This document shows, in pieces, positions 18,187 to 27,107 of a stretch of 64,000 bases of DNA (position 1 is its first letter; each line of letters begins with the position of its first letter). The notes below the pieces were generated by a model. That model had not been told where the DNA came from. It made no database searches and worked only from the letters and a program-made list of their open reading frames with translations. Origin of the DNA: Streptomyces sp. CNQ-509 (lineage in GTDB: Bacteria; Actinomycetota; Actinomycetes; Streptomycetales; Streptomycetaceae); the NCBI RefSeq assembly GCF_001011035.1, contig NZ_CP011492.1:1867501-1931500 (forward strand). Reading direction: 5' to 3'. A program made the position numbers and the translations under genes.

Positions 18187-19400
18187 CGCCCGAGGTTCCC
18201 CACCGCCCCGGCTCCCCGCGCACCGCCGAGGGGCGGAGCGCGGCCGTGCAGGCCGTGCGCGGGGGCGGTGTCCTCCGGCCGCCCCTCGCCGACCGGGCCA
18301 ACGCCCTGCACGCCGGGGCCTGGTGGCTCTGGGCGCTCGGCCTCGCCACCGCCGCCTCCCGCACCACCAACCCCCTCCTCCTCGCCCTCCTGGTCGCCGT
18401 CGCCGGCTACGTCGTCGCCGCCCGCCGCACCGACGCGCCGTGGGCCCGCTCGTACGCCCTCTTCCTCAAGCTCGGCCTCCTCGTCATCGCCGTCCGGCTC
18501 CTCTTCGCCACCTTCCTCGGCTCCCCCATCCCCGGCACCCACACGCTCTTCACCCTCCCCGAGGTCCCTCTCCCCGAGTGGGCGCAGGGGGTGCGCCTCG
18601 GCGGCCGGGTCACCGCCGAGCAACTGACGTTCGCCTTCTACGACGGCATGAAGCTGGCCACCCTTCTCATCTGCGTCGGCGCCGCCAACGCCCTCGCCAA
18701 CCCCGCCCGTCTGCTGAAGTCCCTGCCCGCCGCGCTGTACGAACTCGGCGTCGCCGTCGTCGTCGCGATGACCTTCGCCCCGCACTTCGTCGCCGATGTC
18801 GCCCGGCTGCGCCGCGCCCGCCGGCTGCGCGGCCGCGACGACCGCGGCCCGCGGGCCCTCGTCCAGGTCGGACTCCCGGTGCTGGAGGGCGCGTTGGAGC
18901 GTTCGGTGGCGCTGGCCGCGGCGATGGACGCGCGCGGCTACGGCCGTACGGCCCGGCTCCCCCGCGCCGTCAGGATCACCACCGCCGCGCTCACCCTCGG
19001 CGGGCTCCTCGGCATCTGCGCCGGCACATACGGGCTGCTCGCCGCTTCCGGCGCCGGCTACGGCCTGCCGGTGCTGGCGCTCGGCGCCGCCGCCGCGGCC
19101 TGCGGGCTGTGGCTCGGCGGACGCCGCGCGGTGCGCAGCCGCTACCGCCCCGACCGCTTCGGCCCGCGCGCCTGGCTCGTCGCCGCCTCCGGCGCGGCCG
19201 TCGGCGGTCTGATGATCTACGCCAACTCCTACGGACCCGACGCCCTGCACCCCACCGCCGTACCCCTGACCGCGCCGGAACTGCCGCTGTGGCCGGCCGC
19301 GAGCTGCCTGCTCGGCCTGCTGCCGGCGCTCGTCGCCCCCGTACCGCCGCGGCCGCGCGAACCACGCGCCCCGAGAACCACCGAGGAGACCGCCCAGTGA
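18183..19400 (+). CDS. ECF transporter T component (CbiQ/EcfT family)
   Basis: The 405-residue integral membrane protein is the energy-coupling T component that links S component and ATPases. EcfT-type features are ADRANALHAGAWWLWALGLA at the N-terminus and two Ala-Arg-Gly-like coupling motifs, RRARRLRGRDDRGPR and AAAMDARGYGRTARL, which dock in the ATPase grooves. The C-terminal ~130 residues add further hydrophobic segments, making it longer than typical EcfT (~260). Translation is coupled on both sides (ATGA at 18183; GTGA at 19397). Confidence 0.88.
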   Translation: MTPEVPHRPGSPRTAEGRSAAVQAVRGGGVLRPPLADRANALHAGAWWLWALGLATAASRTTNPLLLALLVAVAGYVVAARRTDAPWARSYALFLKLGLLVIAVRLLFATFLGSPIPGTHTLFTLPEVPLPEWAQGVRLGGRVTAEQLTFAFYDGMKLATLLICVGAANALANPARLLKSLPAALYELGVAVVVAMTFAPHFVADVARLRRARRLRGRDDRGPRALVQVGLPVLEGALERSVALAAAMDARGYGRTARLPRAVRITTAALTLGGLLGICAGTYGLLAASGAGYGLPVLALGAAAAACGLWLGGRRAVRSRYRPDRFGPRAWLVAASGAAVGGLMIYANSYGPDALHPTAVPLTAPELPLWPAASCLLGLLPALVAPVPPRPREPRAPRTTEETAQ

Positions 19401-21055
19401 TCCGTTTCGAGGACGTGTCCGTCGTCTACGACGGCGCCGCGAAGCCCGCGATCCGGGGCGTGGACCTCACCGTCCCCGAGGGCGAACTCGCCCTGCTCGT
19501 CGGCCCCTCCGGAGTCGGCAAGTCGACGCTGCTGAACGCCGTCTGCGGGCTCGTGCCGCACTTCACCGGCGGCACCCTGCGCGGCCGCGTCACCGTCGAC
19601 GGCCGCGACACCCGTACGCACCCGCCGCGCGAACTGGCCGACGTCGTCGGCACGGTGGGCCAGGACCCGCTGGCGCACTTCGTCACGGACACGGTCGAGG
19701 ACGAACTCGCCTACGGCATGGAGTCCCTGGGCCTGCCGCGCGACACGATGCGGCGGCGGGTGGAGGAGACGCTCGACCTGCTGGGCCTCGCCGAGCTGCG
19801 CGACCGGCCGATCGCCTCGCTCTCCGGCGGCCAGCAGCAGCGTGTGGCGATCGGCTCGGTGCTGACGCCGCACCCGCGGGTGCTGGTCCTGGACGAGCCG
19901 ACGTCGGCGCTGGATCCGGCGGCGGCGGAGGAGGTGCTGGCGGTGCTCCAGCGGCTGGTGCACGACCTGGGCACGACGGTGCTGCTGGCGGAGCACCGGC
20001 TGGAGCGGGTGGTGCAGTACGCGGACCAGGTCATCGTCCTGCCGTCCCCGGGCGCGGCACCGGAGACGGGCGCGCCGGCGGAGATGATGGCGGTCTCGCC
20101 GGTACGCCCCCCGGTGGTCGCGCTGGGCCGGCTGGCGGGCTGGTCGCCGCTGCCGCTGACGGTACGGGACGCGCGCAGGCGCGCGGCGCCGCTGCGGGAA
20201 CGGCTGGCGGGGCTGGCTCCGGGCGGCGGCGAGGGCGGACCGGACGGGCGGGCCGCCGGGCCCGTCGCCGTCGCGGAGCGGTTCACCGTGCGCCGCGGGC
20301 GGGCGGAGGTGCTGCGCGGGGTGTCGCTCTCCGTCGCCGCGGGCGAGACCGTCGCGGTCATGGGGCGCAACGGCGCGGGGAAGTCCACGCTGCTGGCCGG
20401 TTTCGTCGGCATGCACCGGCCGGCCGCCGGTTCCGTACGGCTCGGGGACCTCGCCCCGCACCGCACCCGCCCGGCCGAACTCCTGCGGTACGCCGGGCTC
20501 GTACCGCAGGATCCGCGGGATCTGCTGTACGCGGACACCGTCGCCGCGGAGTGCGCAGCCGCCGACGGCGACGCGGGGGCCGCGGCCGGCACCTGCCGGG
20601 CCCTGGTCTCCGGGCTGCTGCCCGGCGTACCGGACGAGGCGCACCCCCGCGACCTGTCGGAGGGTCAGCGGCTCGCGCTCGCCCTGGCCGTGATCCTCAC
20701 CGCCCGCCCCCGGCTGCTGCTGCTCGACGAGCCGACCCGCGGCCTCGACTACGCCGCGAAGGCGCGGCTCGTCGGCGTGCTGCGCGGGCTCGCCGCGGCG
20801 GGCCACGCGATCGTGCTGGCGACGCACGACGTGGAGCTCGCCGCGGAACTGGCGCACCGGGTGGTGATCCTGGCGGACGGCGAGGTGGTCGCGGACGGGC
20901 CGACGGCGGAGGTCGTCGTCGCCTCGCCGTCGTTCGCGCCGCAGGTGGCGAAGATCCTCAGCCCGGCAGGCAGCGGCACGGCGGGCGGCACGGCGGCGGG
21001 GAGAACGTGGCTGACGGTCGCCCAGGTCCGGCACGCCCTGGAGGCGGCGGCATGA
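19397..21055 (+). CDS. ECF transporter ATPase, two ABC domains fused
   Basis: The 552-residue protein combines both ECF ATPases. The first half has Walker A GPSGVGKST, signature LSGGQQQRVAIGS, and Walker B VLVLDEPTSALD. The second half has Walker A GRNGAGKST, a variant signature LSEGQRLALALAVIL, and Walker B LLLLDEPTRGLD, with the switch His in LATHDVELA. The Q-loop and H-loop (LAEHRLERV) of domain 1 are present. The fused EcfA1-EcfA2 arrangement fits one ATPase dimer per transporter. GTG 19397 overlaps the T-component stop. Confidence 0.9.
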   Translation: MIRFEDVSVVYDGAAKPAIRGVDLTVPEGELALLVGPSGVGKSTLLNAVCGLVPHFTGGTLRGRVTVDGRDTRTHPPRELADVVGTVGQDPLAHFVTDTVEDELAYGMESLGLPRDTMRRRVEETLDLLGLAELRDRPIASLSGGQQQRVAIGSVLTPHPRVLVLDEPTSALDPAAAEEVLAVLQRLVHDLGTTVLLAEHRLERVVQYADQVIVLPSPGAAPETGAPAEMMAVSPVRPPVVALGRLAGWSPLPLTVRDARRRAAPLRERLAGLAPGGGEGGPDGRAAGPVAVAERFTVRRGRAEVLRGVSLSVAAGETVAVMGRNGAGKSTLLAGFVGMHRPAAGSVRLGDLAPHRTRPAELLRYAGLVPQDPRDLLYADTVAAECAAADGDAGAAAGTCRALVSGLLPGVPDEAHPRDLSEGQRLALALAVILTARPRLLLLDEPTRGLDYAAKARLVGVLRGLAAAGHAIVLATHDVELAAELAHRVVILADGEVVADGPTAEVVVASPSFAPQVAKILSPAGSGTAGGTAAGRTWLTVAQVRHALEAAA

Positions 21056-21996
21056 CGGCGGAGGAGCCCGGAGCCGTACCCGGGACACCGGGCGGCGATG
21101 CGTACGCGAACCCCTCGGACACCCCGGGCACGACCGGCACGCCCGGCCCCGCCGACAGGCCCCCGGCCGCCGCCCCCGCCCGCACCCCCCGGCTCCGCGT
21201 GGTGCGTCTCGGCCCCGTCTCCGCCGCCGCCCTGCTGCTCGTCTCCGTCATCGGCGTCGCCGCCTTCGGCTGGCCGCTGCTCGCCGGGCCCGACTCCGGG
21301 CTCGCCCACTCCGGCGACGCCCCCTGGCTCTTCGCCGCCCTCCTGCCCCTCCTCGTCGCCGTGGTCGGCGCGACCATCGCCGACGCCGGGCTCGACGCCA
21401 AGGCCGTCGCGATGCTCGGCGTCCTCGCCGCCGTGGGCGCCGCGCTGCGGCCCCTCGGGGCGGGGACGGCGGGGATCGAACCGATGTTCTTCCTCATGGT
21501 GCTCTCCGGCCGGGTGCTGGGACCGGGCTTCGGGTTCGTGCTCGGGGCCGTGACGATGTTCGCGTCCGCCCTGCTCACGGGCGGGGTCGGGCCCTGGATG
21601 CCGTTCCAGATGCTGGCCATGGGCTGGGTCGCGATGGGCGCCGGGCTGCTGCCGGGGGCGGAGCGGCTGCGGGGGCGCCGGGAGTTGTGGCTGCTTGCCT
21701 CGTATGGAGCAATCGCTTCAGTTCTTTACGGCACGGTCATGAATCTCCAGGGGTGGCCGTATCTGAGCGGTATGTCCACGGGCGTGTCGTTCGTCGCGGG
21801 CGATCCGCTGCCGGAGAACCTGGCCCGTTTCGTCGCGTACTGCCTCGCCACGTCCCTGGGTTGGGATCTGCCGCGCGCGGTGGTGACGGCGGTGTGCACG
21901 CTGACCCTCGGCCGGGCCGTGCTCGCCGCGCTGCGCCGCGCCACCCGAAAGGCCGCATTCAGCACTCCGGTGACATTCGAGACGCGAAACCCCTGA
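21052..21996 (+). CDS. ECF transporter S component, predicted cobalamin/corrinoid-specific
   Basis: The 314-residue protein has a ~48-residue Pro/Thr/Gly-rich cytoplasmic extension followed by about six TM segments (e.g. LGPVSAAALLLVSVIGVAAF, KAVAMLGVLAAVGAALRP, FFLMVLSGRVLGPGFGFVLG, VGPWMPFQMLAMGWVAMGAG). The G-P-G-x-G-F and GGVGPWMPFQM segments are typical of S components that carry vitamins. Substrate assignment rests on the B12 riboswitch and the toroid protein, not on S-component residues. It is the last gene of the operon; ATG 21052 overlaps the ATPase stop. Confidence 0.85.
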   Translation: MTAEEPGAVPGTPGGDAYANPSDTPGTTGTPGPADRPPAAAPARTPRLRVVRLGPVSAAALLLVSVIGVAAFGWPLLAGPDSGLAHSGDAPWLFAALLPLLVAVVGATIADAGLDAKAVAMLGVLAAVGAALRPLGAGTAGIEPMFFLMVLSGRVLGPGFGFVLGAVTMFASALLTGGVGPWMPFQMLAMGWVAMGAGLLPGAERLRGRRELWLLASYGAIASVLYGTVMNLQGWPYLSGMSTGVSFVAGDPLPENLARFVAYCLATSLGWDLPRAVVTAVCTLTLGRAVLAALRRATRKAAFSTPVTFETRNP

Positions 21997-22006
21997 ATGC
22001 GCGGGC

Positions 22007-22022
22007 ATCTCATATGTGAGAT
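22007..22022. promoter_or_regulatory. Palindrome upstream of HTH-enolpyruvyl transferase
   Basis: ATCTCA-TATG-TGAGAT is a perfect 6-bp-arm inverted repeat ending 12 bp before the ATG at 22035. Because the encoded protein has its own XRE domain, an autoregulatory operator is likely but unproven. Confidence 0.5.
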
Positions 22023-22034
22023 AGCGTCCAAGTC

Positions 22035-23564
22035 ATGGCAGACGACTACCTCGTGCGCATCGGCAGGCTCATCCGTGACGCCCGGCAGCACCGCGGATGG
22101 TCGCAGAGCCAGCTCGCCGCCGCGCTGGGCACCAGTCAGAGCGCCGTCAACCGCATCGAGCGCGGCCATCAGAACATCAGCCTGGAGATGATCGCCCGCA
22201 TCGGCGAGGCACTGGACAGCGAGATCGTCGCCCTGGGCACCGCGGGCCCGATGCATCTGCGGGTGAGCGGCGGCCGCCGGCTGTCCGGCGCGATCGACGT
22301 GAAGACCAGCAAGAACGCCTGCGTCGCGCTGCTCTGCGCCACGCTGCTGAACTCCGGCCGCACGGTGCTGCGCCGGGTGGCGCGGATCGAGGAGGTCTTC
22401 CGCATCCTGGAGGTGCTGAACAGCATCGGGGTGCGGACCCGCTGGATCAACGACGCCGCCGACCTGGAGGTCGTCCCCCCGGCGGAGCTGGACCTGGACT
22501 CCATGGACAACGCGGCGGCGCGCCGCACCCGCAGCGTGATCATGTTCCTCGGCCCGCTGCTGCACCGGGTGGAGCGCTTCAAACTCCCGTACGCGGGCGG
22601 CTGCGACCTCGGCACCAGGACCGTACAGCCGCACATGGCCGTGCTGCGCCGCTTCGGCCTGGACGTGACGGCCACCGAGGGCGTCTACCACTGCGAGGTC
22701 GTCTCGGACGTCGGCCCCGACCGGGCCATCGTGCTGACCGAGCGCGGCGACACCGTGACCGAGAACGCGCTGCTGGCCGCCGCCCGGCACGACGGCGTGA
22801 CCGAGATCCGCAACGCCAGCTCCAACTACATGGTCCAGGACCTGTGCTTCTTCCTGGAGCACCTGGGCGTGCGCGTGGACGGCGTGGGCTCGACCACGCT
22901 GCGGGTGCACGGCGTGCCGTACATCGACAGGGACGTCGACTTCTCCCCGTCCGAGGACCCGGTGGAGGCGATGAGCCTGCTGGCGGCGGCGGTCGTCACG
23001 TCGTCGGAGCTGACGGTGCGGCGGGCGCCGGTGGAGTTCCTGGAGATCGAGCTGTCGGTGCTGGAGGAGATGGGCCTCGACCTCGACCGCACCCCGGAGT
23101 ACGCGGCCGACAACGGCCGTACCCGGCTGGTGGATCTGACCGTTCGCCCGTCGAAGCTCCAGGCGCCGATCGACAAGATCCACCCGATGCCGTTTCCCGG
23201 CGTCAACATCGACAACGTGCCGTTCTTCGCGGCCATCGCCGCCTCCGCGCAGGGCTCGACCCTCATCCACGACTGGGTCTACGACAACCGCGCCATCTAC
23301 CTCACGGAACTGACCCGCCTGGGCGCCGGCGTGAAACTCCTCGACCCGCACCGCGTGCTGGTCGAGGGCCCGACGCGGTGGCGCGAGACGGAGATGATGT
23401 GCCCGCCCGCGCTGCGCCCCGCGGTGGTGGTGCTGCTGGGCATGATGGCGGCGGAGGGCACGTCGGTGCTCCGCAACGTCTATGTCATCAACCGGGGTTA
23501 CGAGTCCCTGGCCGACCGCCTCAACTCGGTGGGCGCCCGCATCGAGACCTTCCGCGACATCTGA
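22035..23564 (+). CDS. XRE DNA-binding domain fused to MurA-like enolpyruvyl transferase
   Basis: The 509-residue protein has an XRE helix-turn-helix at residues ~5-65 (RDARQHRGWSQSQLAAALGT, QSAVNRIERG). An EPSP-synthase/MurA fold follows from ~72. MurA-like residues are K93-N94 in VKTSKNACVAL and a cysteine (C190) in YAGGCDLGTRTVQPH, matching the catalytic loop of MurA. GVNIDNVPFFAAIAASAQG and DWVYDNRAIYLTELTRLGA are late MurA-type blocks. It resembles SCO5998-type proteins, distinct from housekeeping MurA. It could make enolpyruvyl-UDP-GlcNAc, or act as a regulator sensing that substrate. It lies 38 bp after the B12 operon. Confidence 0.87.
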   Translation: MADDYLVRIGRLIRDARQHRGWSQSQLAAALGTSQSAVNRIERGHQNISLEMIARIGEALDSEIVALGTAGPMHLRVSGGRRLSGAIDVKTSKNACVALLCATLLNSGRTVLRRVARIEEVFRILEVLNSIGVRTRWINDAADLEVVPPAELDLDSMDNAAARRTRSVIMFLGPLLHRVERFKLPYAGGCDLGTRTVQPHMAVLRRFGLDVTATEGVYHCEVVSDVGPDRAIVLTERGDTVTENALLAAARHDGVTEIRNASSNYMVQDLCFFLEHLGVRVDGVGSTTLRVHGVPYIDRDVDFSPSEDPVEAMSLLAAAVVTSSELTVRRAPVEFLEIELSVLEEMGLDLDRTPEYAADNGRTRLVDLTVRPSKLQAPIDKIHPMPFPGVNIDNVPFFAAIAASAQGSTLIHDWVYDNRAIYLTELTRLGAGVKLLDPHRVLVEGPTRWRETEMMCPPALRPAVVVLLGMMAAEGTSVLRNVYVINRGYESLADRLNSVGARIETFRDI

Positions 23565-23942
23565 CATACAGATGCGCGCGGGTCGCCTCGGCTCTCGTAC
23601 CCGGCCCGCCCTCCTGCCGCGGCGTCGCGCCACTTGCGTACTCGTGCCGTCAGTTCACTCCTGCTGCGACGGCCTCGCCCCCACCGCCCCCGGACCCCTT
23701 CACCGGCTGAGGCAACGACTGCGGCGCAGGACCCGCCGACGCCGGCGCCGTACTCCGCGCCCTCGTTCTGCGCGCCGCCGAAGCGGACCCCGCCGCCGGT
23801 CCGCGGGTGGCCTGACGGCCCGCCTCGCCGATCACGTCCGTTTGGCGGATTACGGCGGGTACGGCCGCTCCGCCCGTTCTAGATTGGCAGGGGGGTGGCA
23901 GGTCGGCATTCTTCCGGGGGTGGAAAGGGCTGGTAAGGAACT
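23565..23942. other. Intergenic region, no supported gene
   Basis: The 378 bp between the enolpyruvyl transferase and PAS-PP2C genes shows no reading frame with family features. It is C-rich at first. Nearer the PP2C gene, TTCTAGATTGGCA with a following GGGGTGG-rich stretch probably belongs to that gene's promoter and leader. Confidence 0.4.
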
Positions 23943-25193
23943 GTGACCTCGCAGATCGACTACGAAGCGCTGTTCACGGCCGCGCCCGATCCGAACCTGG
24001 TACTGGGCCCTGATCTGGTGATCGTCGACGTCAACGAGGCATACCTGCGGGCGACCGGCCGGACCCGGGAAGACCTGATCGGCAGGTATCTGTTCGACGC
24101 CTTCCCCCACAATCCCGCAGACCCGCACTCCACCGGGATGCAGGACCTGGAAGCCTCGCTGCACCGGGCCCTGCGCACGAAGCAGCCGGACACCCTGGCG
24201 CTGACGAAGTACGACATCCCCCGCCCCGGCCGGCCGGGGACGTTCGACGAGCGGTGGTGGTCTCCCGTCAACACCCCCGTCCTCGGGCCGGACGGACAGG
24301 TCGCCTGGATCATCCACCGCGTGGAGGACGTGACCTCGTTCATCCTGGCCCGCGCAGCCCAGCCGGCCGAGAACGGCGACCAGGACCGGGCCCTGAGCGA
24401 ACGGGAAGCGATGGACGCCGAGCTGTACGTGCGGGCGCGAGAGCTGCAGCGGCTCAACGAGGAACTGCGCCGTGCCCACGCCCGGGAACGGCAGGTCGCC
24501 GTCACCTTGCAGGAGACCATGCTCCGCTCACCGGACCTGGCACACCACCCGCACATCACCGTGCGCTACCTGCCCGCTTCCGGCTCCCTGAACGTGTGCG
24601 GCGACTGGTACGACGTCATCGATCTCCCGGACAACGGCTTCGCCGTCGCCGTCGGCGACGTCGTCGGCCACGGCCTGCAAGCCGCGGCCACCATGGGCAT
24701 GCTGCGCAGCGCACTGTCCGCCGGGGTCCGGGCACTCCGCGAACCGGGCAGGGCGCTGGATCTCCTGGACCTGTACTCCTACGCCGTGGAAGGGGCGACG
24801 GCCACCACCGCCGTCAAGGCCGTCATCGACCCCGACGGCCGCCGGATCACCTACAGCAGCGCCGGCCACCTCCCGCCGATCCTGCTCCACCCCGACGGCA
24901 CCTGCGATCTGCTGGACAAGTCCACCGACCCACCGCTGGGCACACGCCCCCGGCACATCCCACGCCCCCACGCCAGCCTGCCCTACCGCACCGGCGACAC
25001 CCTCGTCCTGTACACCGACGGGCTCATCGAGCGACGCGGCGAAGACATCGACGCCGGCCTGCACCGGCTGACGGACACACTCGCCCGCTACGGCACGCTC
25101 GGCACCGAACGCCTCGCCGACACCCTCCTCGCCCGCCTCGGCGTGGCCGGCGGCGCCCCCGACGACATCGCCCTGATCATCGTCCGCCTGTGA
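23943..25193 (+). CDS. PAS domain-PP2C (SpoIIE/RsbU-type) protein phosphatase
   Basis: The 416-residue protein has a PAS sensor at residues 1-~130 (FTAAPDPNLVLGPDLVIVDV, TGRTREDLIGRYLFDAF). A coiled-coil connector follows (~140-180; ELQRLNEELRRAHARERQVA), then a SpoIIE-type PP2C domain. Metal-binding aspartates are seen in CGDWYDVIDLPDNGFAVAVG, VGDVVGHG, LVLYTDGLIERRG and PDDIALIIV. Such proteins dephosphorylate anti-anti-sigma factors in stress and differentiation partner-switching. No partner lies nearby, so it probably acts in trans. GTG 23943 follows GGAACT; the gene stands alone. Confidence 0.88.
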   Translation: MTSQIDYEALFTAAPDPNLVLGPDLVIVDVNEAYLRATGRTREDLIGRYLFDAFPHNPADPHSTGMQDLEASLHRALRTKQPDTLALTKYDIPRPGRPGTFDERWWSPVNTPVLGPDGQVAWIIHRVEDVTSFILARAAQPAENGDQDRALSEREAMDAELYVRARELQRLNEELRRAHARERQVAVTLQETMLRSPDLAHHPHITVRYLPASGSLNVCGDWYDVIDLPDNGFAVAVGDVVGHGLQAAATMGMLRSALSAGVRALREPGRALDLLDLYSYAVEGATATTAVKAVIDPDGRRITYSSAGHLPPILLHPDGTCDLLDKSTDPPLGTRPRHIPRPHASLPYRTGDTLVLYTDGLIERRGEDIDAGLHRLTDTLARYGTLGTERLADTLLARLGVAGGAPDDIALIIVRL

Positions 25194-25447
25194 GGGGGCT
25201 CCCACGAGCCCTCCGAGGGCGTCGCCGGGGACCGGAGGCTACGTTGCTGGCGGAACACCGCCTACGGCTTCGCAGACGCCCAGACCTCCTACGACGAGAG
25301 CCTGCGCTACCGAGAAACCGGCCCGGCAACCGAGCCCGATCACTGCCACTGAGCTTTACGGCGGTGTCCTCGCCGACGTGGTGGCCGACCCGGATCGACA
25401 CGCCTCCGCGCCCACGCTGCGGCCGGATCGTCATCGAGGGGCGGGCG

Positions 25448-26065
25448 TCAGCGTCCGGGAGGCGTCCAGCCGGGGTCGCGGCCGCTGAGCCCCGCCACCC
25501 GGTCCAGCAGGGGCGCGTCCTCCGGCACGGCGACGACCGGCCCGAACATTCCTTCCCGCGCGGGCCCGCCGGGGGTGGCCGCCAGCAGGTCGTAGGAGAC
25601 GCGCAGGGCTTCGTCGTCCGGCTCGTACGGCCGGCCGGTGGCGCGGGCGAGGTCCCAGCCGTGCAGGACCAGCTCGTTGAGGGCGACCCGGCCGGCCACC
25701 GCGGCCGGGAGCGCGACGCCGCCGGCCTGGGTGTCGCCCTCCCAGGCCGCCGGGTCGTGCCACGCCTCGGCGAGCTCGGGGAGCCGCCGGGCCAGTTCCT
25801 CGCGCCAGCCGGGGCCGATGTCGGGGCGCGGCGCGGAGTTCGGGTCGGTGCCGGTGGTGGGGCCGAGGTCCTTGCGGCCCGCGTCGCGGAACGCGACCGT
25901 CAGGCCGGCCAGGTGGCCCAGCAGGTGGCGGACGGCCATGCCCTCGCACGGCGTGGGGTCCTCCAGCCGGTCGTCGGGGACGCCGGCGGCGAGCCGGGCG
26001 ACGACTCTGGTCTGCGGGCCGAGGTCCGGGTGGGCGGCCGGTGCGGCGGGGTTTGCGTCGGTCAT
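25448..26065 (-). CDS. TIGR03086-type DinB-fold protein
   Basis: The 205-residue protein belongs to the mycothiol-dependent maleylpyruvate isomerase-like/DinB superfamily (TIGR03086). It shows LEDPTPCEGMAVRHLLGHL with the first metal-binding His, and VALNELVLHGWDLARATGRP with the second His pair. Members are four-helix-bundle metalloenzymes, often mycothiol S-transferases, whose substrates are rarely known. ATG 26065 (MTDANPAAPA) follows AAGGAAC at a good distance. It is transcribed away from the AraC gene. Confidence 0.82.
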   Translation of the reverse strand: MTDANPAAPAAHPDLGPQTRVVARLAAGVPDDRLEDPTPCEGMAVRHLLGHLAGLTVAFRDAGRKDLGPTTGTDPNSAPRPDIGPGWREELARRLPELAEAWHDPAAWEGDTQAGGVALPAAVAGRVALNELVLHGWDLARATGRPYEPDDEALRVSYDLLAATPGGPAREGMFGPVVAVPEDAPLLDRVAGLSGRDPGWTPPGR

Positions 26066-26184
26066 GCGGAGTTCCTTCCGTGGCGTACTGCCTCCACCGA
26101 TCATGACTCGCGCAGGACGCGAAACTCATCGCCGAACCGCCCCGCCCTCCCACTCGCGCCGGACTCGCCGCCGCCCCCAGCGCG

Positions 26185-27027
26185 CTATCGCCGTACGGCG
26201 TGGGCGAATTCGCCCGGGGTGATGCCGTAGGTGCGGACGAACCAGCGGTGCAGGTGGCTCTGGTCCGCGAACCCCGACGCCGCCGCGGCCCCGGCCGCGC
26301 TCTCCCCCGCCGTCAGCCGGTGGCGGGCGTCGCGGAGGCGGAAGAGGCGCTGGAGGTCGCTCGGGGGCATGCCGTACTCCGTCTGGAACGCCCGGTACAG
26401 CGCGTAGCGGCTGCAGCCCGCCGCCGCGGCCAGCTCCGCCGCCGGGATCTCCTCCGCGAACCGCTCCCGGAGCACCGCCCGCGCCCGCCGGGCGGCGCCG
26501 GCCTGCGGGCCGCCGGGGCGCAGCGTGCGGGCGCGCGGCGGGGCCGTCGAGGCGCGGTGGACCATCGCCGTCACGGCGGCGGTGAGCCGTTCGTCGCGTA
26601 CCAGCGGGCCCGCGCCCTCCGTGAGCGCCGCGTGCAGCCGCAGCAGCGCGCGCCACAGCGGCGGGTCGCGGTGCACGGGGTCGGCGAAGAGCGGGAGGGC
26701 GGCGGCGCCGCCGGGAGCGCCGGCGTCGGCGAGGACGTCCCGTACGACGTCGGGGCCGATGTGCACCATCCGGTAGGTGAACCCCAGCTCGGCCGCCGAC
26801 TCGCCGTCGTGCGGGTCGTCGGGGTTGAAGGCCATGACGAGGCCCGCGGCGGAGGTGTGCGAGCCGCCGCGGCAGACGAAGCGCTGGGCTCCGCTCTCGG
26901 TGAGGCCGAAGGAGTAGGCGTCGTGGCTGTGGCGGTGGAAGACGTGCTCCTCGAAGTGGGCGCGCATGGCCTCCACCGGCCGCTGCGCGTCCCGCCAGTA
27001 GGAGACCCAGTCGCTCACGCCTTCCAT
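26185..27027 (-). CDS. AraC-family regulator
   Basis: The 280-residue protein has an N-terminal cupin-like AraC ligand-binding domain (AHFEEHVFHRHSHDAYSFGL, GLVMAFNPDDPHDGE). A C-terminal double helix-turn-helix follows (ELAAAAGCSRYALYRAFQTE and GFADQSHLHRWFVRTYGITP). ATG 27027 (MEGVSDWVSYWRD) was chosen; it diverges from the DUF2000 gene over 80 bp. AraC/DUF2000 neighbours recur in actinobacteria, so DUF2000 is a probable target. The inducer is unknown. Confidence 0.87.
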   Translation of the reverse strand: MEGVSDWVSYWRDAQRPVEAMRAHFEEHVFHRHSHDAYSFGLTESGAQRFVCRGGSHTSAAGLVMAFNPDDPHDGESAAELGFTYRMVHIGPDVVRDVLADAGAPGGAAALPLFADPVHRDPPLWRALLRLHAALTEGAGPLVRDERLTAAVTAMVHRASTAPPRARTLRPGGPQAGAARRARAVLRERFAEEIPAAELAAAAGCSRYALYRAFQTEYGMPPSDLQRLFRLRDARHRLTAGESAAGAAAASGFADQSHLHRWFVRTYGITPGEFAHAVRR

Positions 27028-27107
27028 GGTGCCGCACCAGGTGAGCGCACCGCGGTGCCGCACCAGCGTTCAAGACCGCCGCCACCCGCGGGGGCCAGGC
27101 TGGCGGC

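Noticed and set aside
12402..21996. A single secondary-metabolite (terpene) gene cluster based on two prenyltransferase-like genes
   Set aside because: Neither toroid protein shows terpene-cyclase aspartate motifs, and the second is exported and B12-regulated, so a terpene pathway is not supported.
25260..25352. Short frame reading AYGFADAQTSYDESLRYRET, ending CH
   Set aside because: It faintly resembles the SYDQSLRYRE block of the DUF899 protein at 49182-50045, but only over ~10 residues, with no start and no other family block. Not enough for a pseudogene call.
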